Source: Thiobacillus sp. (GTDB lineage Bacteria; Pseudomonadota; Gammaproteobacteria; Burkholderiales; Thiobacillaceae). Taken from it: a DNA stretch of 64,000 bases. Below the pieces are notes generated by a model. That model searched no databases. It was not told where the DNA came from and saw only the letters and a program-made list of their open reading frames with translations. The position numbers and the translations under genes were made by a program. The stretch spans positions 1 to 64,000 of the forward strand of contig JAIBEI010000018.1 of assembly GCA_019459055.1 (NCBI GenBank). Reading direction: 5' to 3'. Below, piece after piece: positions 18,214 through 26,265 of the stretch (within the stretch, counting starts at the first letter, position 1; every line of letters starts with the position of its first letter).

Positions 18214-18525
18214 TCAGCAGCAGGACTTGCCGGAAGGCGTCGGGGTGCAGCAGGCCGCGCCCGACTCCACCACGGCGATCTTGGCAAATGGGTCGGCGGG
18301 TTTGGCGCTGGCGGCGTAGGCTTCGTCGAAGCGGGTATCGAGGCTTTGCGCGGCCTCGTCGCGAATATGCCGGGCGATTTCGATCACCGCGTCGATCTGC
18401 TCGCGGGACACGCCGTAGCTCTTCAGCCGGTCGACCTGGCACAGGCCCTGTTTGGGATGGTTGGCGGCAATGTTGGCCGCCAGCGAGACCAGGGCGACGA
18501 TGGACGGATGCAGTTCGGTACTCAT
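18214..18525 (-). CDS. Carboxymuconolactone decarboxylase (AhpD-like) family protein with Cys-rich tail
   Basis: The 103-residue helical protein matches the CMD/AhpD fold in outline ([41 protein letters not shown]). It lacks the CxxC of active AhpD at the usual place; instead it has a single cysteine at about residue 29 and a C-terminal tail with two CC pairs ([12 protein letters not shown]). Its ATG overlaps the TGA of the permease gene as ATGA, so the two are translationally coupled. The Cys tail might bind arsenite or a thiol partner; this is an inference. Members without CxxC are known beside permease genes in arsenic clusters. Confidence 0.75.
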   Translation of the reverse strand: MSTELHPSIVALVSLAANIAANHPKQGLCQVDRLKSYGVSREQIDAVIEIARHIRDEAAQSLDTRFDEAYAASAKPADPFAKIAVVESGAACCTPTPSGKSCC

Positions 18526-19487
18526 GCGATGACACTCCTCAAGGCGTTGAACAGGACGCCGACCAGCACGAAGGCGGTGGCGAGATAAGCGGCGAAGATG
18601 CCGAGCAGCGGCCATTTGACGACCTTGCGCAGGATCAGCATCTCCGGCAGCGACAGCGCGATTACCGCCATCATGAAGGCCAGCACGGTGCCGAGCGGAA
18701 CGCCCTTGCCGAGCAGCGCCTCGGCCACCGGAATGATGCCGACCGCGTCGGAATACATCGGCACGCCGACCAGCACGGCGACGATCACCGACAGAACGCT
18801 GCCGTCACCGGCGATCTTTGCCACGAAATCCGCCGGCACGTAGCCGTGGATGAAGGCGCCGATGCCGACGCCGACAATCACGTATTTCCAGATGCGGCCG
18901 ACGATCTGCCGCACCTCGTTCCAGGCGTAGTCGTGGCGGGCGCGCAGGCCGGTGTCCTGTTCTTCCTGCAACGCTGCCTCGCCCATGTGGATTTTCCAGA
19001 CGTAGTCCTCGACCCAGCGCTCCAGCCTGAAGGCCTGCAGCACATAGCCGCCGACGAAGGCGACGGTCAGCCCGGTGAACACGTAGATCAGCGTCATCTG
19101 CCAGCCGATGACGCCGGCCAGCACCACCACCGCAACCTGGTTGACCATTGGGCTCGCGATCAAAAACGACAGCGTCACGCCGAGCGGGATGCCGGCCTCG
19201 ACGAAGCCGATGAACAGCGGAATCGACGAGCACGAGCAGAACGGCGTCACCGCGCCCAGCCCCACCGCCATCAGGCGCGCGCCGGGGCCGGAGCGGCCGC
19301 GCATCATCGCCCGCACCTTCTCCGGGGTGAGCAGCGCGCGCAGCCAGCCCATCAGGTAGATCACCGAGGTCAGCAGCACCAGGATCTTCGCCACGTCCAT
19401 GACGAAGAAGTGCAGCGCCGCGCCCAACGGCGTGTCCTGCAGGCCCAGCCATTGGTAGGCGACCAGATTGCCCAATGCGTCAAACAT
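18522..19487 (-). CDS. arsP: ArsP-type permease (DUF318 family)
   Basis: The 321-residue membrane protein has about eight hydrophobic helices and the conserved loop TPFCSCSSIPLFIG near residue 95, the hallmark of this permease family, plus SPMVNQVAVVVL and a second conserved half with GVPMYSDAVGIIP. Family members include ArsP, which exports trivalent methylarsenicals from the cytoplasm. The ATG at 19487 has GGAG 8 bases upstream; an in-frame GTG three codons earlier directly abuts the same GGAG and is less likely. A cytoplasmic loop of about 40 residues separates the halves. The arsM neighbour supports an organoarsenical substrate. Confidence 0.85.
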   Translation of the reverse strand: MFDALGNLVAYQWLGLQDTPLGAALHFFVMDVAKILVLLTSVIYLMGWLRALLTPEKVRAMMRGRSGPGARLMAVGLGAVTPFCSCSSIPLFIGFVEAGIPLGVTLSFLIASPMVNQVAVVVLAGVIGWQMTLIYVFTGLTVAFVGGYVLQAFRLERWVEDYVWKIHMGEAALQEEQDTGLRARHDYAWNEVRQIVGRIWKYVIVGVGIGAFIHGYVPADFVAKIAGDGSVLSVIVAVLVGVPMYSDAVGIIPVAEALLGKGVPLGTVLAFMMAVIALSLPEMLILRKVVKWPLLGIFAAYLATAFVLVGVLFNALRSVIA

Positions 19488-19513
19488 TCGATCCACTCCG
19501 GCGATGGCGCGAC

Positions 19514-20434
19514 TTACAGCGCAAACTCGTCGTCATACGGCGCGTCGCCCTGCACCACCGGCAGGGTGAAGGCACGGTCCCAGACGCCCCAGCCGCCGTC
19601 CAGCACGCGCACGTCCTTGTAGCCCAGCGATTTCATCTGCAGCCAGCCGAGGCTCATGCGGAAACCATCGTGGCAATACACGTACACGGTCTTGTCCTTG
19701 GGCACGTCCTTGTAGAATGCGGCCAATTCTTCCTCGCCGAACCACTTCTGGCTGTTGCCGTCGGTGGCGTCCAGGCTCACCACATTGAGCGCGCCGGGAA
19801 TATGGCCGCCCTGCACCGCATGGCGGACGACCTTGCCCGTGTACATGTCCGCGGGGCGCGCATCGACCAGCACCACGTTCGGATCGCGCCGCGACAGCAC
19901 ATCCTCGTAGACCTGCGGCCACTCGACAAACATGCTGGTGTCGGCGGGCTTGAGAGTGACCTTCCCGGGTTTGACCTTCGGCACTTCGCGGGTCAGTTCG
20001 TTGAAGCCCATCCACTCCTGCGTGCCGCCGCCGAGAATCTTGACCCGGTTCATGTCGAACCCGTAAAGCGCCAGCAGGTAGGCCACGCGGGCGGTCAGCG
20101 CCGAGCGCGAATCGTCATACAGCACGATGGTGGAGTCATTGTTCACCCCCCACTTGCGCAGCGTGGCCTGGAACGTGTCCCTGTCCGGAAACAGCATGAT
20201 GGAACGCCCGTTGTTGTCGCCCAGATCCTTGAAGCGCTGCACCTGGACTGCGCCGGGGATATGCCCGACCGTGTGATAGCGATGCGGGTGATAACGCACT
20301 TCCAGCACCACCAGTTTGGGGTTCTTCCTCTCGGCGACAAGCCAGTCGGCATCCACCATGAAAGCGCGGTCGGCGAATGCCGGCGCGGACAGGACCGCCA
20401 GCCAGACAAGAACGGCACGAAACAGATTCGACAT
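19514..20434 (-). CDS. Secreted tandem rhodanese (thiosulfate sulfurtransferase)
   Basis: The 306-residue product has a signal peptide (residues 1-21, ending AFA) and two rhodanese domains. The first carries no cysteine at its active position (YDDSRSA loop), while the second has the active loop YCHDGFRMS near residue 255, so only the C-terminal domain should be catalytic. This matches tandem sulfurtransferases such as SseA and TST, but exported to the periplasm. GGAGA precedes the ATG at 20434. It lies 25 bases after acr3 on the same strand and 26 bases before the permease gene, inside the arsenic cluster, where such an enzyme is unexpected. Confidence 0.88.
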   Translation of the reverse strand: MSNLFRAVLVWLAVLSAPAFADRAFMVDADWLVAERKNPKLVVLEVRYHPHRYHTVGHIPGAVQVQRFKDLGDNNGRSIMLFPDRDTFQATLRKWGVNNDSTIVLYDDSRSALTARVAYLLALYGFDMNRVKILGGGTQEWMGFNELTREVPKVKPGKVTLKPADTSMFVEWPQVYEDVLSRRDPNVVLVDARPADMYTGKVVRHAVQGGHIPGALNVVSLDATDGNSQKWFGEEELAAFYKDVPKDKTVYVYCHDGFRMSLGWLQMKSLGYKDVRVLDGGWGVWDRAFTLPVVQGDAPYDDEFAL

Positions 20435-20459
20435 CGGTATTCTCCAGGTCATTCAGATT

Positions 20460-21545
20460 TCAATTGTGCGCGGGTGATGCGCCCTTCTCATACCAGCCCT
20501 TGCTGCGGTTGACGATCTTCACCACCAGCAGCATCACCGGCACCTCGATCAGCACGCCGACCACGGTGGCGAGCGCCGCGCCCGACTGGAAGCCGAACAG
20601 CGCGATCGCCGCCGCCACCGCCAGCTCGAAGAAGTTGGACGCGCCGATCAGCGCCGACGGGCCGGCCACGCTGTGCTGCTCGCCCACCTTGCGATTGAGC
20701 CAGTAGGCGAGGCCCGAGTTGAAGAACACCTGGATCAGGATCGGCACGGCCAAAAGCGCAATGATCAGCGGCTGCGCGATGATCTGCTCGCCCTGGAAAG
20801 CGAACAGCAGCACCAGCATGGCGAGCAGCGCGAGGATGGACGCGTGGCCGATCTGCGCCATCGTCGCGTCGAACGCCGCCTGGCCGCGTTTGAGCAGCAG
20901 CGTGCGCCAGGCCTGCGCCAGGATCACCGGGATGACGATGTACAGCACCACCGAAGTGAACAGCGTATCCCACGGCACCACGATCGCCGACAGCCCGAGC
21001 AGCAGGCCGACAATGGGTGCGAAGGCGAAGATCATGATGAGGTCGTTCAATGCCACCTGCGACAGCGTGAAATACGGATCGCCGCCGGAGAGCCGGCTCC
21101 ACACGAACACCATCGCGGTGCACGGCGCGGCGGCCAGCAGGATGAGACCCGCAACATAGCTGTCGAGCTGCTCCGCCGGCAGATAAGGCGCGAAAACATG
21201 GCGGATGAAAATCCACGCCAGCAGCGCCATCGAAAACGGCTTCACCGCCCAGTTGACGAACAGGGTGACGCCGATTCCCTTCCAATGCGACTTCACCTGG
21301 TGCAGCGCGGAAAAATCGATCTTCATCAGCATGGGGATGATCATCACCCAGATCAGCAACCCGACCGGAATGTTCACCCGCGCGACTTCCATCCGCCCCA
21401 GCGCGTGGAACGGCGCAGGAAACAGCTGGCCCAGCAGCACGCCGGCGACGATGCATAGCGCCACCCACAGGGTGAGCCAGCGCTCGAACACGCTCATCGG
21501 TGCGCCAGCCGCACACTTCGCGGTGACTTCGCACTGCGCGCTCAT
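20460..21545 (-). CDS. acr3: Arsenite efflux transporter Acr3
   Basis: The 361-residue protein has about ten transmembrane helices and the Acr3 signatures: MLMKIDFSALH after the first helices, the essential cysteine in AAAPCTAMVFVWS, and the conserved end GQSALIGASNFFELAVA-like region (here PSALIGASNFFELAVA). It exports As(III) across the inner membrane using the proton motive force. I chose the ATG at 21545 because family members begin MSAQCEV; an upstream ATG at 21599 is in frame. Neither has a good Shine-Dalgarno. It lies downstream of arsC by 180 bases that contain an inverted repeat. Confidence 0.93.
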   Translation of the reverse strand: MSAQCEVTAKCAAGAPMSVFERWLTLWVALCIVAGVLLGQLFPAPFHALGRMEVARVNIPVGLLIWVMIIPMLMKIDFSALHQVKSHWKGIGVTLFVNWAVKPFSMALLAWIFIRHVFAPYLPAEQLDSYVAGLILLAAAPCTAMVFVWSRLSGGDPYFTLSQVALNDLIMIFAFAPIVGLLLGLSAIVVPWDTLFTSVVLYIVIPVILAQAWRTLLLKRGQAAFDATMAQIGHASILALLAMLVLLFAFQGEQIIAQPLIIALLAVPILIQVFFNSGLAYWLNRKVGEQHSVAGPSALIGASNFFELAVAAAIALFGFQSGAALATVVGVLIEVPVMLLVVKIVNRSKGWYEKGASPAHN

Positions 21546-21634
21546 GGGGCGCGTTCCATCACATTCGATGCGCGCATAGCGCACTCCCGGTCGAGACATT
21601 CATCACGGATGATCCATTCGCCGATTTGAAGCTC

Positions 21635-21692
21635 GCAGGGTGCGCCGTGCGCACCATGGAGAGCATGGATCGGTGCGCATGGCGCACCCTAC
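21635..21692. repeat. Inverted repeat of the GTAGGGTGCGC type
   Basis: GCAGGGTGCGCCGTGCGCACC and GGTGCGCATGGCGCACCCTAC face each other across 16 bases. A second copy lies at 24371-24428. This is a common dispersed intergenic element in gamma- and betaproteobacteria. It sits between arsC and acr3 and could form a hairpin in the transcript. Confidence 0.7.
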
Positions 21693-21725
21693 TGAACACC
21701 TCGCATGCCCAATGGACGATCGGGT

Positions 21726-22145
21726 TCATGCCAGCTTCAAGGCCTGCTTCACAGCGGCTACCAGGCGGGTGCGGATGTCGTCACGAACCGCAAGGAAGCT
21801 CTCCAGCGGCTCGCCGTGCGGGTCGTGGAAAGGCAGGTGGATGGCCGGGATCGGGCGCGGGAAAATCGGGCAGGCCTCCTTCGCGTTGTCGCATACTGTC
21901 ACCACCAGTTCGATGTCCTCGTTCATCACCGCGTTGATGTCCTTCGGGTGCAGGCCGTCGGTGTTCAGGCCTGCGTCCTTCAGCGCCGCGATCGCGCCGT
22001 CGGCCACCTTCGGCTGCGGCCGAATGCCGGCGGACAGCGCGCGCACCCGGCCGGCGAGGTCGTGATTCAGCAGCACCTCGGCCATTTGCGAGCGACAGGA
22101 ATTGCCGGTGCACAGTACCAGCACGGTGTAGGTTTTTTCAGCCAC
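21726..22145 (-). CDS. arsC: Arsenate reductase, thioredoxin-coupled type
   Basis: The 139-residue protein reduces arsenate to arsenite. It has the low-molecular-weight phosphatase P-loop CTGNSCRS at residues 12-19, holding the nucleophilic cysteine, and the resolving-cysteine region VCDNAKEACP near residues 84-93. This places it with the thioredoxin-dependent ArsC family, not the glutaredoxin type. Within 5 kb are acr3 for export and a small thioredoxin that could supply electrons. Confidence 0.93.
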   Translation of the reverse strand: MAEKTYTVLVLCTGNSCRSQMAEVLLNHDLAGRVRALSAGIRPQPKVADGAIAALKDAGLNTDGLHPKDINAVMNEDIELVVTVCDNAKEACPIFPRPIPAIHLPFHDPHGEPLESFLAVRDDIRTRLVAAVKQALKLA

Positions 22146-22223
22146 GATAGGTCCTTGAATACGTGTGAATGGATAAAAGAGAGAACGGGAACGCTGTCGA
22201 GCGTGCGGGAGCTTCCAGGCGTT

Positions 22224-22562
22224 TCATGCTGACGCCTTCGAGGGCGAGCAGGCCGGCGAACAGACCGGCGAGCAGGGATTGCCGCCGCAGCAGTTTTCGG
22301 TGAGGAAGCCAAGCAGGTTATTCATCGCCTCGAACTCCGCACGGTAAATGACAAAGCGCCCCGCCTGCTGCGACGAAGCCAGGCCGGCGTGAGACAGCTC
22401 TTTCAAGTGGAAGGACAGCGAAGACGGCGGAATGCCGGTGAGCTCGCTGATTTTCCCCGCCGCCAGACCGGTCGGACCGGCCTGGACCAGCGCACGGAAG
22501 ACCGCCAGGCGGGAATCCTGGGCCAGGGCAGCAAGGGCGGTGACGGCAGCTTTCGTTTCCAT
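22224..22562 (-). CDS. arsR: ArsR-family arsenic-responsive repressor
   Basis: The 112-residue winged-helix protein has its recognition helix at PPSSLSFHLKELSHAGL (about residues 45-61). It lacks the ELCVCD sensor of classical ArsR in the DNA-binding helix. The C-terminus instead carries CCGGNPC (residues 91-97) and three more cysteines, as in Acidithiobacillus-type ArsR where the metal site lies at the C-terminus. It should repress the downstream arsenic genes until As(III) binds. Its ATG has no Shine-Dalgarno. A dyad at 22567-22586 immediately upstream is the likely operator. Confidence 0.92.
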   Translation of the reverse strand: METKAAVTALAALAQDSRLAVFRALVQAGPTGLAAGKISELTGIPPSSLSFHLKELSHAGLASSQQAGRFVIYRAEFEAMNNLLGFLTENCCGGNPCSPVCSPACSPSKASA

Positions 22563-22566
22563 GTTT

Positions 22567-22586
22567 CAATGATAATCGAACTATTG
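22567..22586. promoter_or_regulatory. Possible ArsR operator
   Basis: CAAT-N12-ATTG, with an AT-rich centre containing TAATCGAA, forms an imperfect dyad just 5 bases before the arsR start. Its position would block the arsR promoter or translation start. The dyad is short, so the call is tentative. Confidence 0.35.
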
Positions 22587-22615
22587 GATCCGAAGCAAAT
22601 GAAATCTTGGGGACC

Positions 22616-22647
22616 TGTGGGAGCAGCGCCCTCGCCGCGATTATCGG
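22616..22647. repeat. Partial REP-like sequence
   Basis: TGTGGGAGCAGCGCCCTCGCC followed by GCGATTATCGGG combines both parts of the repeat seen at 17023-17128. It lies between the divergent starts of arsR and the end of the flavoprotein gene. Confidence 0.5.
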
Positions 22648-22687
22648 GCCTCTGCGAACACCACGACATCGGCCGGAGGCAGCCCTG

Positions 22688-24328
22688 CTACGAACCCCGC
22701 TCTCCGCTCTCCGCTGCCACCAGCACCTGCCGCGCCACCGCCTCGGCGACCCTTATGCCGTCCACCCCCGCCGACAGAATCCCGCCGGCGTAGCCCGCAC
22801 CCTCGCCCGCCGGATACAAGCCCTTGACGTTCGCGCTCTGGCAATCGTCGTCGCGGGTGATGCGCAGCGGCGAAGAGGTGCGCGTCTCGACGCCGGTCAG
22901 CACCGCGTCGTTCATCGCAAAGCCCTTGATCTGCCGGTCGAACGCGGGCAGCGCTTCGCGGATCGCCTCGATCACGTAGTCCGGCAGGCAGGACGCGAGG
23001 TCGGTGAGATGCACGCCGGGCTGGTACGAGGGTTCGACGCTGCCGAGCCGGGTGGACGGTTTGCCCTCGATAAAATCGCCGACCAGTTGGGCCGGCGCGT
23101 CGTAATTGCCGCCGCCGAGTTGGAACGCGCGCGCTTCCAGTTTCCGTTGCAGCGCGATGCCGGCGAGCGGATCGTCGCCGGGAAAATCCGCGGGCGTGAT
23201 GCCCACCACGATGCCGGCGTTGGCGTTGCGCTCGTTGCGCGAATACTGGCTCATGCCGTTGGTCACCACGCACCCCGGCTCGGAGGCGGCCGCGACCACC
23301 GTGCCGCCGGGGCACATGCAGAAGCTGTAGACGGTGCGGCCGTTCTTCGCGTGGTGCACCAGCTTGTAGTCCGCCGCGCCCAGCTGCGGGTTGCCGGCGT
23401 TCGGCCCCAGCCGTGCCCGGTCGATCAGCGACTGCGGATGCTCAATGCGGAAGCCGACGGAAAACGGTTTCGCTTCCATATACACGCCGCGCGCGTGCAG
23501 CATCTCGAAAGTGTCGCGCGCGCTGTGGCCGAGCGCGAGGACGACGTGACGGCTCTCGAGCGTCTCGCCGCTGGCGAGCGTCACGCCGCGGATGCGCTTG
23601 CCGTCGGGGCCGTCCTCGATCAGCACGTCGGTGACGCGCTGCCCGAAACGGATCTCGCCACCCAGCGACTCGATCTCGTGGCGCATCGCCTCAACCATGC
23701 CGACCAGGCGGAAGGTGCCGATGTGCGGTTTCGACACGTACAAAATCTCCTCCGGCGCGCCGGCTTTCACGAATTCGGTCAGCACCTTGCGCCCCAGATG
23801 CCTGGGGTCTTTGATCTGGCTGTACAGCTTGCCGTCGGAGAACGTCCCCGCCCCGCCCTCGCCGAACTGCACGTTGGATTCCGGGTTGAGCACATGGCGG
23901 CGCCACAGCCCCCAGGTGTCCTGCGTGCGCTCGCGCACCGCCTTGCCGCGCTCCAGCACGATGGGTTTGAAGCCCATCTGCGCCAGCACCAGCGCGGCGA
24001 AGATGCCGCAGGGGCCGAAACCGACGACGATGGGGCGCTCGGTCAGATTCTCCGGCGCGCGGCCGACGAACTGGTAGGCCATGTCCGGCGTCGGTGCGAG
24101 GTGGCGGTCGTCGCGGAATTTCTTCAGCAGCGCGGCCTCGTTCCTGACCTCGACGTCGACTGCGTAGACCATCAGCAGCGCGTGTTTTTTGCGCGCATCG
24201 TAGCTGCGCTTGAAAATGCTGAAGCCGACCAGTTCGTCGTCGGCGATCCCCAGGCGTTGCAGGATCGCCGCACGCAGGGCCTCGGGCGGATGGTCGAGCG
24301 GGAGTTTGAGTTCAGTCAGTCGCAGCAT
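22688..24328 (-). CDS. FAD-dependent oxidoreductase (COG2509-type dehydrogenase)
   Basis: The 546-residue flavoprotein has an N-terminal region of about 95 residues, then the dinucleotide fold VVGFGPCGIFAALVLAQMG near residue 101, and the conserved NVQFGEGGAGTFSDGKL near residue 152. GVETRTSSPLRITRD lies in the C-terminal third and the protein ends with an FAD-binding segment PAGEGAGYAGGI. This is the pattern of the uncharacterised FAD-dependent dehydrogenase family. Substrate and partner are unknown. It stands alone on its strand with a GTAGGG-type repeat upstream. Confidence 0.85.
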   Translation of the reverse strand: MLRLTELKLPLDHPPEALRAAILQRLGIADDELVGFSIFKRSYDARKKHALLMVYAVDVEVRNEAALLKKFRDDRHLAPTPDMAYQFVGRAPENLTERPIVVGFGPCGIFAALVLAQMGFKPIVLERGKAVRERTQDTWGLWRRHVLNPESNVQFGEGGAGTFSDGKLYSQIKDPRHLGRKVLTEFVKAGAPEEILYVSKPHIGTFRLVGMVEAMRHEIESLGGEIRFGQRVTDVLIEDGPDGKRIRGVTLASGETLESRHVVLALGHSARDTFEMLHARGVYMEAKPFSVGFRIEHPQSLIDRARLGPNAGNPQLGAADYKLVHHAKNGRTVYSFCMCPGGTVVAAASEPGCVVTNGMSQYSRNERNANAGIVVGITPADFPGDDPLAGIALQRKLEARAFQLGGGNYDAPAQLVGDFIEGKPSTRLGSVEPSYQPGVHLTDLASCLPDYVIEAIREALPAFDRQIKGFAMNDAVLTGVETRTSSPLRITRDDDCQSANVKGLYPAGEGAGYAGGILSAGVDGIRVAEAVARQVLVAAESGERGS

Positions 24329-24370
24329 GGTGAGTCTTTAAAGCCCATTATTCACTTGTTGATTGCGGCT

Positions 24371-24428
24371 CGTAGGGTGCGCTCTGCGCACCAATGACGT
24401 AAGAAACGGTGCGCATAGCGCACCCTAC
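24371..24428. repeat. Inverted repeat of the GTAGGGTGCGC type, second copy
   Basis: CGTAGGGTGCGCTCTGCGCACC and GGTGCGCATAGCGCACCCTAC are inverted around 15 bases. It matches the element at 21635-21692 and lies between two flavoprotein genes. Confidence 0.75.
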
Positions 24429-24534
24429 TGAGCTGGTTTAGTCCGTCGCTGCGGGCATAAACTCGCGCGGCAACCCGATTCATTGAACATTTCCGGATCG
24501 CCACGTCGCTCCGTTCCCCGCGATGATGACTAAA

Positions 24535-25827
24535 TCAGCGTTTCTCCAAGCCCATCCGGGATAGGTAATTCAGCGCGCCCCGGCCCGCCGCGCGGCCGCT
24601 GGCGAAGCAGGCCGTCAGCAGGTAGCCGCCGGTGGGCGCTTCCCAGTCGAGCATTTCGCCGGCGCAGAACACGCCAGGCAGTTTCCGCAGCATCAGGTTT
24701 TTGTCCAGCATCTCGAAGCGCACGCCGCCGGCACTGCTGATCGCCTCGTCGAGCGGACGCGGGGCGGCGAGCGTGAGCGGCAGCGATTTTATCGCGTTGG
24801 CAAGTTTCAGCGGATCGTTCAATCGATCGGGCAACAGGATTTCGCGCAGCAGCGCCATTTTCGCGCCCCGGATTCCGGCGCGGCTTTGCAGGTGGCTGGA
24901 CAGCGAACGAGCGCCGCGCGGATGGGCGACTTCGGCAATGACCCGCTCCAGGGTCTTGTCGGGCGCCAGGTCGAGTTGCAGCGTCACCGCCCCCTTTGCC
25001 GCAATGGTGTCGCGCAGCGGCGCCGACAGGGCATATACCAGACTGCCCTCGATGCCGCTATCGGACAGCATCAGCTCGCCACGGCGCGCGTGCGAATTTC
25101 CGGCGGCGTCGGTGAAGCGCAGCGCCACGGTTTTCAGCGGCTGCCCGGCAAAGCGGCTCTTCAGGTGCTGGCTCCAGCCGCCCGCTACGTCAAAGCCGCA
25201 GTTCGACGGCAGCAAAGGCGCGACTTCGACCCCGCGCTGCGCCAGCAGCGGCACCCACGCGCCGTCCGACCCCAGCTTCGCCCAGCTGCCGCCGCCGAGC
25301 GCCAGCACCACCGCGTCGGCCTTCACCGCCAGTTCGCCGCCGGGCGCATCCGACTCCACACAGGCTCGCAGTGGACCGGAGTCCCCTTGTGGGGCGGCGA
25401 AACGCAGCGCGCCATCCTCGCACCACCCCAGCCAGCGATGCCGCACATGAAACCGCACCCCGGCTTCGCGCAGCCGATGCAGCCACGCGCGCAGCAGCGG
25501 CGCCGCCTTCATGTCCTTAAGAAACACCCGACCCGATGAACCGACGAAAGTCTCGACCCCAAGCCCCTGAGCCCATTCGCGTAGCGCATCCGGGGGGAAG
25601 GCTTCGAGCAGCGGCTGGACGGTTTCGGCGCGCGCGCCGTAACGCGACAGAAAAATATTGAATGGCTCGGAATGGGTGATGTTCATGCCGCCCACGCCGG
25701 CGAGCAGGAACTTGCGTCCCGGCGATGGCATGGCGTCGTACAGATCAACCTGAACACCGCCCTGCGTCAGCACCTCGGCAGCCATCAGGCCCGCCGGGCC
25801 GCCTCCGATTACAGCAACTGTACGCAT
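24535..25827 (-). CDS. NAD(P)/FAD-dependent flavoprotein (HI0933/YhiN family)
   Basis: The 430-residue protein opens with the Rossmann motif VIGGGPAGLMAAEVL at residues 6-20, followed by PGRKFLLAGVGGMNITHS, the signature of the HI0933-like family. The C-terminus has FCAGEMLDWEAPTGGYLL, which closes the FAD site. A broad family of unknown substrate. I chose the ATG at 25827 over an in-frame TTG two codons upstream. No operon partner is evident. Confidence 0.87.
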   Translation of the reverse strand: MRTVAVIGGGPAGLMAAEVLTQGGVQVDLYDAMPSPGRKFLLAGVGGMNITHSEPFNIFLSRYGARAETVQPLLEAFPPDALREWAQGLGVETFVGSSGRVFLKDMKAAPLLRAWLHRLREAGVRFHVRHRWLGWCEDGALRFAAPQGDSGPLRACVESDAPGGELAVKADAVVLALGGGSWAKLGSDGAWVPLLAQRGVEVAPLLPSNCGFDVAGGWSQHLKSRFAGQPLKTVALRFTDAAGNSHARRGELMLSDSGIEGSLVYALSAPLRDTIAAKGAVTLQLDLAPDKTLERVIAEVAHPRGARSLSSHLQSRAGIRGAKMALLREILLPDRLNDPLKLANAIKSLPLTLAAPRPLDEAISSAGGVRFEMLDKNLMLRKLPGVFCAGEMLDWEAPTGGYLLTACFASGRAAGRGALNYLSRMGLEKR

Positions 25828-25882
25828 GGGCAAGTAGAAGGGATTGGGCAGCGCATACGATGTCTACCTACATTCACGCACC

Positions 25883-25947
25883 GGCGTCATCGCCGCGGTT
25901 TTCGGGTGCAAACACCATGGCATCGGGCTGGGGGAGCCCTCCCACAG
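25883..25947. repeat. REP-like sequence, third copy
   Basis: GGCGTCATCGCCGCGGTTTT then TCGGGTGC, followed 20 bases on by GGGGGAGCCCTCCCACAG, repeats the parts of the element at 17023-17128 in a rearranged order. Confidence 0.45.
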
Positions 25948-25965
25948 CGCTCCGCACTGTGCCCC

Positions 25966-26265
25966 TCACCCAACCAAAAACTCATCCTTCTTCCGCCCCT
26001 TGGCCAACGCATCCGCCAGCCACCTGGGCGCACGACCGCGGCCCGACCACGAATCGCCTGTGGCCGGATTGCGGTACTTGGCCGCCACCGTCCCACGCGC
26101 CTTGCCTTTTTTCGCCCCGCCCTTCAAGTCAGCCAGGGTGATTCCAAATTCTTTCATCCGCGCCTGAATCTCCGCCACCACCGCGGCGATTTCAGCGCGA
26201 CGCGCTGCCTCGGCCTGTTGCATCAATACTTCCGCCTGGGCCTTCAATTCCTTGTATGTCGCCAT
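25966..26265 (-). CDS. H-NS family nucleoid-associated protein
   Basis: The 99-residue protein has an N-terminal coiled-coil oligomerisation region (residues 1-45, rich in A, E, Q) and a C-terminal DNA-binding region with NPATGDSWSGRGRAPRWL at about residues 66-83, which is the H-NS/BpH3 consensus. It binds AT-rich DNA and silences acquired genes. AGGAGA precedes the ATG at 26265. Lower-GC DNA directly upstream fits autoregulation by such a protein, though that is an inference. Confidence 0.93.
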   Translation of the reverse strand: MATYKELKAQAEVLMQQAEAARRAEIAAVVAEIQARMKEFGITLADLKGGAKKGKARGTVAAKYRNPATGDSWSGRGRAPRWLADALAKGRKKDEFLVG

